Source: Arthrobacter sp. QXT-31 (lineage in GTDB: Bacteria; Actinomycetota; Actinomycetes; Actinomycetales; Micrococcaceae). From it: a stretch of DNA of 64,000 nucleotides. The stretch is taken from the NCBI RefSeq assembly GCF_001969265.1, contig NZ_CP019304.1, positions 1,116,001-1,180,000 of the forward strand. The letters are read 5' to 3'. Positions 8,967 through 17,500 of the stretch are shown piece after piece (the first letter of the stretch is position 1; every line of letters starts with the position of its first letter). A program made the position numbers and the translations under genes. Below the pieces are notes generated by a model. That model saw only the letters and a list, made by a program, of their open reading frames with translations, did no database searches and was not told the DNA's origin.

Positions 8967-9302
8967 TCTGCCTCTGCAGAAATCTTTCGCAGCCGGACTG
9001 CTGGTGCTCGCCGCCGTTACCCTGCACAACGGACTGGGCTACGCCTCGGTTATGCCGCGGCGCGCCTTTGCCGACGGCCAATTCCCTCCCGGCGCACCAC
9101 CGCGATCGAGGTCGGCATGCAGAATTCGGGCCTCCCGGCAGTACTGGCGCGGCAGGACCTCACCCCCGAAGCGGCCCTGCCCGGCGCCATCTTCTCCGTC
9201 TGGCACAACGTTTCCGACGCCGTTCTGGCCGCCTACTGGCGCCGGCGCAGCACTTCTGCCGTGCGCGACGGCGAGCGGGTTCCGGCGGCTGTTACCGAGT
9301 AA
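8967..9302 (+). pseudogene. Bile acid:sodium symporter family, C-terminal fragment with frameshift
   Basis: The segment TAIEVGMQNSGLPAVLA, then AALPGAIFSVWHNVSDAVLAAYWRRR (9094-9245), is the highly conserved C-terminal region of BASS transporters. The preceding transmembrane helix (KSFAAGLLVLAAVTLHNGLGY, about 8980-9045) is in another frame, so a shift lies near 9045. The first two thirds of the gene are missing. Confidence 0.75.
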
Positions 9303-9395
9303 GCGCAGGCGCCGCGGCACAAGCCCGGGCCCCACTCGCAGTACCCGCGGTCGCTGCAGCGACGGCACCAGAGCCAAGCGCAGCCGTCGTACGCT

Positions 9396-10280
9396 CTACC
9401 CCTCGCAGGCCGCCCCGTCGCCGTCCCCGTCCAGGCCGGACCGGTAGCCGGCGGAACCGGCGTACAGCGGCGCAGCTCCGGCGGCCACCACTTCCGCGCA
9501 GTTTGCGTAGTAGACGGCAGCCGGGGCGGCGGGCTCAACGGAAGTCGGTGCCGGCTGGCCGGGGCAGCCGGCGAGGATGCCGGCGATCGCATCGTGTTCG
9601 GCCTGCGTCACCCACAGGCCGTACCGCGCCTTCACGGAGACCTGCCGGGCGACGTACTCGCAGCGGAAGCCCCTGTTCGGCGGCAGCCAGGTAGCGGCGT
9701 CTCCGTCGCCCTTTTGCTGGTTGGTGGGGCCGTCGGTCGCCTGAAGGTTCAGTGGATCGTTGGCGAATGCCGTCCGCACTTCCGTGCTCAACAGCTGGGC
9801 GCCCTTCTGCCACGCATCGCTGAGCGCCACCACATGGTCGATCTGCACGGCGCTGCTGGTGGTGGTGCCGCGGACGAAGCTGATGGTGGTGCCCGTGTAC
9901 GGGTCCGCGAGGATCCCCGACTGCACCTTGCACGGGACGCTGTTGGTGTACGTCACCCCGGTCAGGTCCCGGCGGAGGATGTCGTTGCGGGTGTCGCAGC
10001 CGTTCTGGTCCACGTCAGCCCACGTCGGTCCGAACAGCGACCGTTCATATCCCGTCTTGGGCGCCCGCCCCTTCACCGGAAGGGTGGCCAGCAGGTCGGC
10101 CGCCGTGGTCGAGCTGTCCAGAGTGGTGCCGTCTAGCGGCGCACCACCCGCCGCCGGCACACCCGCGGAAGTGAGCGACAGGAAAGCAGCAAGAACGACG
10201 GCGGCCACCCTGCGTTTCGCAGGCAGCCGCTCCCCGGGCAGCCAACCCCGGAAGCCGGAAAAGGACGTGTCGTTCGGCAT
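9396..10280 (-). CDS. Secreted HNH nuclease (DUF1524-type) with Excalibur calcium-binding tail
   Basis: A 294-residue protein from ATG 10280, preceded by GGGGGAACC. Residues 22-46 are a basic-plus-hydrophobic secretion signal. Residues about 60-235 form a DUF1524/GmrSD C-terminal-like HNH domain: NGCDTRNDIL (93-102), the catalytic pair D148-H149 in VQIDHVVALSDAW, and FANDPLNLQATDGPTN (172-187). A short Ala/Pro linker leads to an Excalibur domain (257-293) with C261, C292 and the loop DGDGDG. It is probably an extracellular metal-dependent nuclease for DNA scavenging or competition. It is a close paralogue of the gene at 26155-27528; that one has extra N-terminal membrane helices. Confidence 0.88.
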   Translation of the reverse strand: MPNDTSFSGFRGWLPGERLPAKRRVAAVVLAAFLSLTSAGVPAAGGAPLDGTTLDSSTTAADLLATLPVKGRAPKTGYERSLFGPTWADVDQNGCDTRNDILRRDLTGVTYTNSVPCKVQSGILADPYTGTTISFVRGTTTSSAVQIDHVVALSDAWQKGAQLLSTEVRTAFANDPLNLQATDGPTNQQKGDGDAATWLPPNRGFRCEYVARQVSVKARYGLWVTQAEHDAIAGILAGCPGQPAPTSVEPAAPAAVYYANCAEVVAAGAAPLYAGSAGYRSGLDGDGDGAACEG

Positions 10281-10536
10281 GCGGTTCCCCCATTGTGTGC
10301 GCGGCAATTCCCGGCGCAAAGCATCAAGGCCGCTTTACGCCGGGAACGAGTTTAGAGGCCGGCAAGCAGCCCGAACTGCCCGTTTTGGCCAGGCTGGGGC
10401 AATCCTGCCGGACTCCTGCGCCGATCCTGCGCCTGGAGGAACAGAGAAGCGGACCTGCAGCAACAAAGGTGACCAAAAGGGCGCGGCGGCGGGCCCGGGA
10501 TGGTGCGGGCCGCCGTCGAACTTCTTCAGAGCCGGG

Positions 10537-10677
10537 TCAGCCGAACAGCGCCGCCACGCGCGTCAGGGTCTGGAACACCCCGTAGCCCAGCGGCACCCCG
10601 ACGAGCGCCCAGGCCACGGCAAGTTTGCCGGCGGATACTTTGACCGGCGCCAGCGCGCGGGGAGTGTTGTCGCTCAT
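10537..10677 (-). CDS. MFS transporter small partner protein (46 aa)
   Basis: A 46-residue single-span membrane protein (start MSDNTPRALAPVKVSAGK, then a hydrophobic stretch AVAWALVGVPLGYGVFQTL). Its ATG is one base after the stop of the OFA-family MFS gene (TGAAATG), so it is translationally coupled. Small proteins of this size and place are annotated in actinobacteria as the small subunit of oxalate/formate-type MFS transporters. A role in assembly or stability of the transporter is an inference. Confidence 0.8.
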   Translation of the reverse strand: MSDNTPRALAPVKVSAGKLAVAWALVGVPLGYGVFQTLTRVAALFG

Positions 10678-10678
10678 T

Positions 10679-12073
10679 TCAGGCCTCCATGGCAGGTTCG
10701 TGTTCCCGTCCGCGGTCTGGGCGGGGTTCGTGGAATCGTGCGTCCACCGGCTTCACCAGCAGGTTGGCCAGGAACCCGACCACCAGCAGCGCCACCATGG
10801 TCAGCAGCGCCGGCTGGTAGGACGCAGCGTTCAGCTGGCCGGGCTTGCCCTGGGCGTCCAGGAAGGCGTTGACGATCAGCGGGCCGGCCACTCCGGCGGC
10901 GGACCAGGCGGTCAGCAGCCGGCCGTGGATGGCGCCCACCTGGAAGGTACCGAAGAGGTCCCGCAGGTAGGCCGGCACGGTCGCGAACCCGCCCCCGTAG
11001 AAGGAGATGATGACGAACGCGAGTGCCACGTAGAGGACCGTGGTGGCCGACCCGGCCAGCGCCAGCACCGTGTAAAGCACCGCCCCGACGCCGAGGTACA
11101 CCATGTAGATCCGCTTGCGGCCGGTGATGTCGGAGGTGGCGGACCAGGCGAAGCGCCCTGCCATGTTGCCGATGGAGAGCAGCCCCACGAAGCCGGCGGC
11201 GACGGCGGCACTCACCAGGGAGCCGCCGTCGGACTGCCGGAAGAAATCCTGGATCATCGGCGCTGCCTGCTCCAGGATGCCGATGCCGGCAGTGACGTTG
11301 CAGAACAGCGCAATCCAGACCAGCCAGAACTGCCGGGTTTTCACGGCGTTCCGGGCCGAGACGTTCTCCGTGGTGACGAGTTTGGCGGCCTTCACCGTGG
11401 CGGGGTCGAACCCTGCCAGTCGCCAGCCGTCGGCCGGGACCTTGATGGTGAAGGCGCCGAAGAGCATGTAGGCCAGGTAGACGGCGGCGAGGGTCAGGAA
11501 GAGCCTGCCCACGGCGTCGCCGCTGGCCACCCAGTCCTTCGCGCCGGAGTTGGGATCGTACGCCTTGAGCAGCGCGGTGGAGACGGGGCTGGCGATCAGC
11601 GCGCCGCCGCCGAAGCCCATGATGGCCATGCCGGTGGCGAGGCCGGGCCGGTCCGGGAACCACTTGATCAGGGTGGACACCGGCGAGATGTAGCCGATGC
11701 CCAGGCCGATGCCGCCCACCACGCCGTAGCCCAGGTAGACGAGCCACAGCTGGTGGGTGAAGATGCCGAGTGAGCCGATCAGGAAGCCGCCGGACCAGAA
11801 CACGGCCGAGGTGAACATCGCCTTGCGCGGGCCGTTCGTATCCACCCAGGTGCCCATGACCGCAGCCGAGAGTCCCAGCATCACGATGGCGATGGAGAAG
11901 ATCACGCCGATCTCGGTCAGGCTGGCACCGAAGTGCTTGACCAGGGCGGTCTTGTAGACGCTGGTCGCGTAGGCCTGCCCGATGCAGAGGTGGACCGCGA
12001 GCGCCGCGGGCGGGACCAGCCAGCGGTTGAACCCCGGCGGGGCAATGGTTCGTTCTCGGTCCAGCCAGCTCAT
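10679..12073 (-). CDS. OFA-family MFS transporter (oxalate/formate antiporter type)
   Basis: A 464-residue, 12-helix membrane protein. ATG 12073 is chosen because GAGGAG lies 7 bases upstream; the frame extends to 12493 without support. Family marks include GQAYATSVYKTALVKHFG in helix 1, MGTWVDTNGPRKAMF between helices 2 and 3, and GGIGLGIGYISPVSTLIKWFPDRPGLATGMAIMGFGGGA, which is the diagnostic OFA segment. A large central loop separates the halves. It probably exchanges small mono- or dicarboxylates across the membrane. The one-base coupling to a 46-residue partner supports the subfamily. No catabolic oxalate genes are near. Confidence 0.88.
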   Translation of the reverse strand: MSWLDRERTIAPPGFNRWLVPPAALAVHLCIGQAYATSVYKTALVKHFGASLTEIGVIFSIAIVMLGLSAAVMGTWVDTNGPRKAMFTSAVFWSGGFLIGSLGIFTHQLWLVYLGYGVVGGIGLGIGYISPVSTLIKWFPDRPGLATGMAIMGFGGGALIASPVSTALLKAYDPNSGAKDWVASGDAVGRLFLTLAAVYLAYMLFGAFTIKVPADGWRLAGFDPATVKAAKLVTTENVSARNAVKTRQFWLVWIALFCNVTAGIGILEQAAPMIQDFFRQSDGGSLVSAAVAAGFVGLLSIGNMAGRFAWSATSDITGRKRIYMVYLGVGAVLYTVLALAGSATTVLYVALAFVIISFYGGGFATVPAYLRDLFGTFQVGAIHGRLLTAWSAAGVAGPLIVNAFLDAQGKPGQLNAASYQPALLTMVALLVVGFLANLLVKPVDARFHEPRPDRGREHEPAMEA

Positions 12074-12289
12074 AAGTGCTCCTCGTTCATGACGTCGATG
12101 TCCCCTGCGCGCGTCCGGTGCCTGTCCCGGCACTTGTCTTGGGGCAATGCCGGGGCGTGTCCCGGCAGGTGAAGCGAACGGCGCGTTCAGCCGCCGCTGC
12201 CTCCGGCAATCATGGTGCATGTCACATCCCGGTGCCGCCGTTCTGCGCCGAACGGCGGCAGTTTCGCGGCGAGCGGTAGGTTCTCGCGC

Positions 12290-12557
12290 TGGAACGGAAG
12301 CCCGTCCGGCGCGTGGAGTGCCCGACGGAGGATGCCCTCGGCGCCGCGGATGATTGCATCGACGACTCATGGACGAAGGCTGGGCGAGCAACCAGATCGC
12401 GCTGCTGACGACCAAGTCGAGGCATCCCGTCCACCAGGAGCGTTTCGACATCGGCTCCATCGCCGAGTACTGGCTGGACTTCCACGCGAACAACGACGTG
12501 TTCTACGGCCACGTGCTCGGGTTCACGACGGAACGCTCCATCCCCTCGGCGGCGTGA
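12290..12557 (+). pseudogene. UvrD-like helicase fragment
   Basis: The frame near 12310-12365 reads VECPTEDALGAADDCIDD and continues, after a one-base shift near 12366, as LMDEGWASNQIALLTTKSRHPVHQE and then YWLDFHANNDVFYGHVLGF. This matches the late motifs of UvrD/NERD-type helicases, where F-K-G-L-E-R should follow. The sequence instead breaks off near 12530, so both ends are lost. Confidence 0.7.
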
Positions 12558-12844
12558 TCAGGTTGGGAGGGACCGCGTGCTTCCCTGCGGTTACTGCCCC
12601 AAAACTATGTAAAGCCTGTGTCAATCCTGACCGAAACCATGTCGATGCGCGGGCATGCTTAACGGGCAGTACATCGCAAACGTACTCTTGGGGGAACAAA
12701 CGACACTTCAGCCTGCCGTGGTGCGCGAGCCATCCGCCCGCACCACCGCCGCTCGGTACGCCGCCGAACAGTAAACGGCGAATCCTCACTCCCGTCACGA
12801 CCCACGGGCGCCCGGCATCAGGGCGCCGTTTGGAAAGGAATCCG

Positions 12845-13837
12845 ATGAGTTCAACTGACCCCTACGGGGCACCGCAGCAACCACAGCAGGTCCCCTACGG
12901 GCACGCGCCCTCCTACGGCGCACCGCAGCAGCCGCAGCAGGCCCCTTACGGGCAGGCACCCGTGTACACGCAGCCTTACCCCGGCGCCCCCGGACCCTAC
13001 CAGGGCGCCCCGGCACCATATCCCGGAGGCCCGTCCCTTGGCCCATACGGCGTGAGCAACAAGTCGTTCCTCGTGACCTGGCTGCTCTCCCTGCTCCTCG
13101 GCATATTCGGCGCTGACCGTTTCTACCTGGGCAAGGTCGGTACCGGCCTGCTCAAGCTGTTCACCTTGGGTGGCATTGGAATCTGGGCACTCGTTGACCT
13201 CATCCTCGTTCTGACGAACAACCAGCGCGACAAGCAGGGCCTGCCGCTGGAGGGCTACGACAAGCATAAGAAAGTCGCCCTCATCGTCACCGGCGTGGTG
13301 ATCCTTCTCAGCATCGTCTTCAACTCCACCCGAGCGGCCTCGGACCCCGTCTCCGCACCAGCCACCGGCGAACCCGCAGCCGAGGCTCCGGCAGCACCCG
13401 CCGTTCCGGCGGACGCACCCGCAGCCAAAGCACCGGCTGCATCCTCGGAGAAGAAGGTCGGCCAGGCGTTCACCGCTGACATGGGGAACGGAAACACCGC
13501 CAGGATCACCATCCTTTCCGCCACCTACGGTGACGCGATCACCTCCGGCCCGTACGCCAGCCCGGCGAAGAACGGCGGCTACCTGACCCTCGATGTGCTG
13601 TGGGAGACGGAGAAGGGGGAGACCAGCAGCAACCCGCTGTACTTCAAGGCCAAGGACGCTGACGGCCGCTCCGCCAACGTTGAGCTCTTCATGGATGACC
13701 CCCTCGGTTCCGGTGAGATCCCTGCTGGCGACAAGGCGCGCGGCAAGGTAGCCTTCGACATCAAGCCCGGCACGTCCACCGTCATCATCACAAACCCGAT
13801 CCTGCAGGAAGTCGCGCGCATCAGCGTAACCCCGTAG
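12845..13837 (+). CDS. TM2-domain protein with DUF4352-like C-terminus
   Basis: A 330-residue membrane protein starting at ATG 12845 after GGAAAGGAA. Residues 1-60 are a Pro/Gln/Tyr-rich cytoplasmic tail with near-repeats (YGAPQQPQQ). Residues about 65-130 are a TM2 domain: two helices with FGADRFYLGK between them. A third helix (VALIVTGVVILLSIVF) leads to an Ala/Pro-rich spacer and a DUF4352-like beta-sandwich from about residue 210. The layout predicts an outward-facing domain on a membrane anchor. A strong terminator follows. The long in-frame extension upstream of the ATG is rejected. Confidence 0.85.
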   Translation: MSSTDPYGAPQQPQQVPYGHAPSYGAPQQPQQAPYGQAPVYTQPYPGAPGPYQGAPAPYPGGPSLGPYGVSNKSFLVTWLLSLLLGIFGADRFYLGKVGTGLLKLFTLGGIGIWALVDLILVLTNNQRDKQGLPLEGYDKHKKVALIVTGVVILLSIVFNSTRAASDPVSAPATGEPAAEAPAAPAVPADAPAAKAPAASSEKKVGQAFTADMGNGNTARITILSATYGDAITSGPYASPAKNGGYLTLDVLWETEKGETSSNPLYFKAKDADGRSANVELFMDDPLGSGEIPAGDKARGKVAFDIKPGTSTVIITNPILQEVARISVTP

Positions 13838-13853
13838 CCACCGGTGTTCCTAC

Positions 13854-13894
13854 GGAGCCCCCGCAAACAGTTCATTCACGCTTGCGGGGGCTCC
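13854..13894. terminator. Bidirectional transcription terminator
   Basis: A perfect 13-bp stem (GGAGCCCCCGCAA paired with its complement) encloses a 15-base loop. It lies 17 bases after the TM2 gene, between convergent genes. There is no T-tract, which is usual in high-GC actinobacteria. Confidence 0.85.
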
Positions 13895-14120
13895 TCTCGC
13901 GCCCAGAAGCTGCCGCTGTCCGAGGCGCAGGCGTGGCAGCCTCCGCGCGGCAGGAGCAGCTCAGTCGGAGCCATCTTCCTTCATGGGGTTGACGGCCGCG
14001 GATCGGGGGAAACAGCGGCGTGTCGTCAGGCTGGCGCCGGTCCACGAAGGACCGGTCGCGATCGGGTCAAGGCTGGAGAGATAAGGCTTATCCTTCGTCT
14101 CCTCATGGAGTTTCCGGAGG

Positions 14121-14627
14121 TCACCTACCGTCGCATCGCTCCACATTCTTGTTCGCCGACTTACCGTAAACATGAAGTGCTGCACCGTAGCCCAAAGGCA
14201 GCCCGTGGCCGTTCAGCCACGACACCATCACTTCACAAGCCGCCGCCAGGCTCAGGTTCTGTGACGGAGCGACTCCTGTGTGTGGCTCGTTCCCCGCCTC
14301 ATCTGCCAAAGGTCCCAGTCCGATGCGCCAGTTATTGGTGGTCCCACCGCTGACCATTGCAACCTCTACTTGGTAACCGCTTCCCGTGCTCATGGCCTGG
14401 GCGTACCTCCCGTAGCGCGTCACATCGATATACCTGGTCTGCACAACCAGCCAGTTGCCGTCGTGACGGACCGCTTGAATAAGGCCACACAGATGGGAGG
14501 ATGACTCCACGTCGTGCCAGCCCGTGTCCCACGTCCCCACCTGGGCTTTCCATTCCAACGCTCCCTCGGGCTGAAGTTCCGGCATTAGCTCCAGTGAGGA
14601 CTCGGGAAGTGCGATCGTATCCAGCAT
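14121..14627 (-). CDS. Hypothetical protein
   Basis: A 168-residue soluble protein. ATG 14627 is preferred over ATG 14642 because GAAAGG lies 7 bases before it. It contains WKAQVGTWDTGWHDVESSSHL, a VQTRYIDVTRYGRYAQAM segment and YQVEVAMVSGGTTNNWRIGLG, followed by helices; composition is that of a normal gene. No family, signal peptide or membrane segment is recognised. It is convergent with the TM2 gene. Confidence 0.65.
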   Translation of the reverse strand: MLDTIALPESSLELMPELQPEGALEWKAQVGTWDTGWHDVESSSHLCGLIQAVRHDGNWLVVQTRYIDVTRYGRYAQAMSTGSGYQVEVAMVSGGTTNNWRIGLGPLADEAGNEPHTGVAPSQNLSLAAACEVMVSWLNGHGLPLGYGAALHVYGKSANKNVERCDGR

Positions 14628-14788
14628 GTCGGTGCCTTTCATCTCTAACCGATACCCTCATTGTCAGAGCCCCCACTGACATTTATTCGGTCGAAGCGAT
14701 TCCTGCCCGCGCTGACCATATGTCAGGGGCGTTGGTACTCTGCCTGTGGCTGAAGGAGGCCGAACGCTCGGCAAAAAAGGGGGTACCA

Positions 14789-15229
14789 ATGGAAAAGCTG
14801 GTAGCTAACCCGGAAGTGGCTGCGGCGAAGGCGATCGCGACCATCGCTCACAGGTTCCAGACCGACAAGCTCGGTGATCCCTACATCGAGCATCCCCGCA
14901 GAGTGGCAAACAGGCTGGATGACCCGAAGCATGTTGCGGCGGCATGGCTGCACGACGTCATCGAGGACTGTTCCATCACAGCCAGGGATCTGAGGGCCGC
15001 CGGCATCAGCGACGAGGTGATTGACGCCGTCGTCCTGCTCACCCGCACCGTGGAGGACAAGGGTGACCGGTACTACGAGGCCATCCGAAGCAATCCCATC
15101 GCCTTGGAGGTGAAGCTGGCGGACATCGCGGACAACACCGATCCGGTACGGACGGCGCGCTTGGACCCTGACGTGCGGGAGCGGCTGGCGGGGAAATACG
15201 CTAAGGCGCTGGAGCTACTGGCGCACTGA
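14789..15229 (+). CDS. HD-domain hydrolase, MESH1/SpoT-like
   Basis: A 146-residue single-domain protein from ATG 14789 (AAAAAAGGGGG upstream). Residues include AAAKAIATIAHRFQTDKLGDPYIEHPRRVAN, then AAAWLHDVIEDC (the HD motif), ISDEVIDAVVLLTR, and the late VKLADIADNTDP. Order and length match the small alarmone hydrolases that remove the 3'-pyrophosphate from (p)ppGpp, or NADPH in the animal MESH1 homologue. No synthetase domain is fused. The role in alarmone turnover is inferred from the family. Confidence 0.8.
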   Translation: MEKLVANPEVAAAKAIATIAHRFQTDKLGDPYIEHPRRVANRLDDPKHVAAAWLHDVIEDCSITARDLRAAGISDEVIDAVVLLTRTVEDKGDRYYEAIRSNPIALEVKLADIADNTDPVRTARLDPDVRERLAGKYAKALELLAH

Positions 15230-15241
15230 GAGCCCGCGCCG

Positions 15242-15490
15242 TCACCACCAGCGGTGCTGGCACTCCGGGTTCTGGCATGCCCACTCCGGCACCCCGGTCT
15301 CGACCTTTCCTGTGGCGGGAGAGATCCTTTCCTCCACTATCACGCAGCACCCGGCAAACTCCGTCTTCGGATGCTCGGCCCACGCGTCGGACGTCATCAT
15401 GCCGTACGCGATCCGCCACGACTCGCGGCCGCAGATGGGGCACTTCCGGACGGCTTCCCGCTTCCTTCCAGGCTTCACTTCATCGGTCAT
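15242..15490 (-). CDS. Small zinc-ribbon-like protein
   Basis: An 82-residue protein with two CxxC-type pairs, RKCPICGRE at residues 16-24 and EWACQNPECQHRWW at the C-terminus, that could hold one zinc ion. The middle (GMMTSDAWAEHPKTEFAGCCVIVEE) has no known motif. Convergent with the HD hydrolase gene, 12 bp apart. Function unknown. Confidence 0.7.
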   Translation of the reverse strand: MTDEVKPGRKREAVRKCPICGRESWRIAYGMMTSDAWAEHPKTEFAGCCVIVEERISPATGKVETGVPEWACQNPECQHRWW

Positions 15491-15523
15491 GGCTGCAATG
15501 TATCCCTGGGTACGGACAACTGC

Positions 15524-15569
15524 AGCAGTTACAAAAAACTCTTAGGGCTATGCAATTTTTGTAACTGCT
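15524..15569. repeat. 14-bp perfect inverted repeat
   Basis: AGCAGTTACAAAAA at 15524-15537 is the exact reverse complement of 15556-15569, with an 18-base spacer. It lies in the divergent gap between the zinc-ribbon gene and the MFS efflux gene, 34 bases upstream of the former. It could be a large operator or an A/T-flanked terminator. The low GC content of the arms is unusual here. Confidence 0.7.
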
Positions 15570-15717
15570 CCCGTGAGGTGCCGTACACCGAGTGCTCCCA
15601 AACAGGGACTGGCAGACCCTGCCTCAGGGAGAATAAATCCGGTAACTTTGTGGTTGGAACTTCCGGGCCAGCGACGTCCCTTTCCGCCCCACCCCCTTTG
15701 AATGGATCCGCTCCCCC

Positions 15718-16953
15718 ATGTCCTCCGCCCTGCCCTCGCCTGCGCCCAAACGCTTCCCGCTCGCCGCGATGCTGGTTCTGGCCACCATCGCCTTCACGGC
15801 CATCACCACCGAGCTCCTGCCGTCCGGTCTGCTGCCCCAGATCAGTGAGGGCCTGGCCGTGTCCGAGCCCGTGGCCGGCTACCTGGCCGCCGCCTATGCC
15901 GCCGTCATCGTGGTCACGGTGATCCCGGCCGCGCGGCTGCTGGCCCGGGTTCCGCGGAAGACCCTGCTCGTGTCACTCGTCCTGACGTTTGCGTTGAGCA
16001 ACGTGCTCGTGGGCCTCGCACCGAACTTCAGTGCAGCCATGGGCGCCCGGCTGGTCGGCGGCCTGGCGCACGGCCTGCTCTGGACCACCATGGCGCCGTT
16101 CGTCTCGCGCGTGGTCCCGGCCGACAAGGTGGGCAAAGCCCTGGCGATTGTGTTCAGCGGCAACAGCCTGGGCCTGGCCATCGGCGCTCCCCTTGGCACG
16201 GCACTGGGCACGCTCTTCGGCTGGCGCGCGGCCTTCCTCTTCCTCGCCGGCTTCGGCCTGCTGCTGACCGGGCTGGCCCTCTGGCTCCTGCCAGGTCTCC
16301 GCCGGACCCCCGACGCCGTCCGCCCCTCCATGCGGCTGGCCATCGCCCAGCCCGGCGTGAAATCCGTGGCGATCGCCTGGCCGCTGCTGGTCCTGGCCCA
16401 CTTCGCACTGTTCACCTACATCGCGCCGTTCATCCGCGAAGCCGGCCTGCCCGACTACGCCATCAGCCTCTCCCTCACCGTCCTCGGCGCCTCCGGCCTC
16501 ATCGGCATCTGGATCGCCGGCATCACCGTGGACACCCGGCCCCGCCGCTCGCTGCTGATCACGACGGCGGCCATCGCCGTTGCGATGCTCCTCCTCCCGC
16601 TCGGCGGCGGAATCTTCCCGGTTGCCATGGTCCTCATGGCCGTCTGGGGCGCCGGGCTCGGCGCGATCGGCATCTACAACCAGGCCGCCATCCTCCGCGC
16701 CGGCGGCGAATACCGCGATGCCGCCAACGGCCTCACCGTCCTGACCATCCAGCTCGGCATCACCGTCGGTGCCCTCTACGGCTCCGCCGCCCTCGTCCTG
16801 GCCGGCCCGCTCATGGTGCCTGTCGCCGCGGCGCTGCCGGTCGCCGTCGCGCTTGTCATTACGCTGGCCGGGAAGCGGCACGCGTACCCGCCCGGCCGCA
16901 TAGAGCGCGGCTGGACCGAGGCGGAAGCCGCGGAGCCGGCGCTCCAGCACTGA
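15718..16953 (+). CDS. MFS transporter, DHA1 family (sugar or drug efflux type)
   Basis: A 411-residue, 12-helix transporter. The N-terminal motifs TELLPSGLLPQISEGLAVSE and AARLLARVPRKTLLV, and GARLVGGLAHGLLWTTMAPFVSRVVP, followed by GLAIGAPLGTALGTLFGWRAAF, place it in the SotB/YdhP/AraJ-like arabinose or drug efflux group. No regulator is adjacent, but a 14-bp inverted repeat lies 150-195 bases upstream. The substrate cannot be read from the sequence. Confidence 0.85.
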   Translation: MSSALPSPAPKRFPLAAMLVLATIAFTAITTELLPSGLLPQISEGLAVSEPVAGYLAAAYAAVIVVTVIPAARLLARVPRKTLLVSLVLTFALSNVLVGLAPNFSAAMGARLVGGLAHGLLWTTMAPFVSRVVPADKVGKALAIVFSGNSLGLAIGAPLGTALGTLFGWRAAFLFLAGFGLLLTGLALWLLPGLRRTPDAVRPSMRLAIAQPGVKSVAIAWPLLVLAHFALFTYIAPFIREAGLPDYAISLSLTVLGASGLIGIWIAGITVDTRPRRSLLITTAAIAVAMLLLPLGGGIFPVAMVLMAVWGAGLGAIGIYNQAAILRAGGEYRDAANGLTVLTIQLGITVGALYGSAALVLAGPLMVPVAAALPVAVALVITLAGKRHAYPPGRIERGWTEAEAAEPALQH

Positions 16954-17500
16954 GTCATCACAACCGGTCAGTGTTGAGTATTCGCACAGACCGGCGAGTG
17001 TCGATACACGGCGTAGCGCTCAACGGGAGTATGTCGAACATCCCGCGCGTTCCCAGCCTGCTCCGCTTCCTCCCCGTCCCCAGGTGCGTGGCGGGCCTGC
17101 TGTACGTAAGGGTGCGTATAGGACCAACTGCCACTGCTGAATATTGTGGGTGGTGGAAGGGGTTCTTCCTTCTGGCCGAGGATCCAATGGCATCCACAGT
17201 CCCGTTTCGGGCAGCAGTCAGGGCGTGGCCCGCACTGTATCCGGCGTGTGGTCTCCTCCGCGTGGCACGTCACGAACGAAGCTGCTCAGCTTCATGGCTT
17301 CAAAAGGCCGCACCAGATGTGCGTCGCCCAGCTTTCCGATGTTTCGCGTCATTGCCCGGACGGCTGCAGCTCAGCTCGCCCTCCAGTGATTGCCACCCGT
17401 TCCGTGCGGTTCCGGTTAGAGACCGCCGCCGCATCGAAATACTTTCAACCGCAAATGCCGGTTCCTGGCGTCCGTCAGGGGCCCGTTCAGGGAGTCCACA
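16954..17500. other. Long intergenic region upstream of the secreted phosphoesterase
   Basis: About 550 bases with no convincing gene: open frames on both strands lack ribosome-binding sites and family features. It probably holds the promoter of the phosphoesterase gene. No strong hairpin was found. Confidence 0.5.

Noticed and set aside
9396..10280. GmrSD type IV restriction system
   Set aside because: The DUF1524 domain is shared, but no ParB-like GmrS domain is present and the protein is exported.
12212..12844. In-frame N-terminal extension of the TM2 protein
   Set aside because: It covers a helicase remnant and non-coding sequence; ATG 12845 has its own ribosome-binding site and starts the family-like tail.
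12846..13060. Possible collagen-like or PE/PPE-type surface domain
   Set aside because: The Pro/Gln-rich stretch lacks Gly-X-Y periodicity and precedes a TM2 domain, which makes it a cytoplasmic disordered tail.
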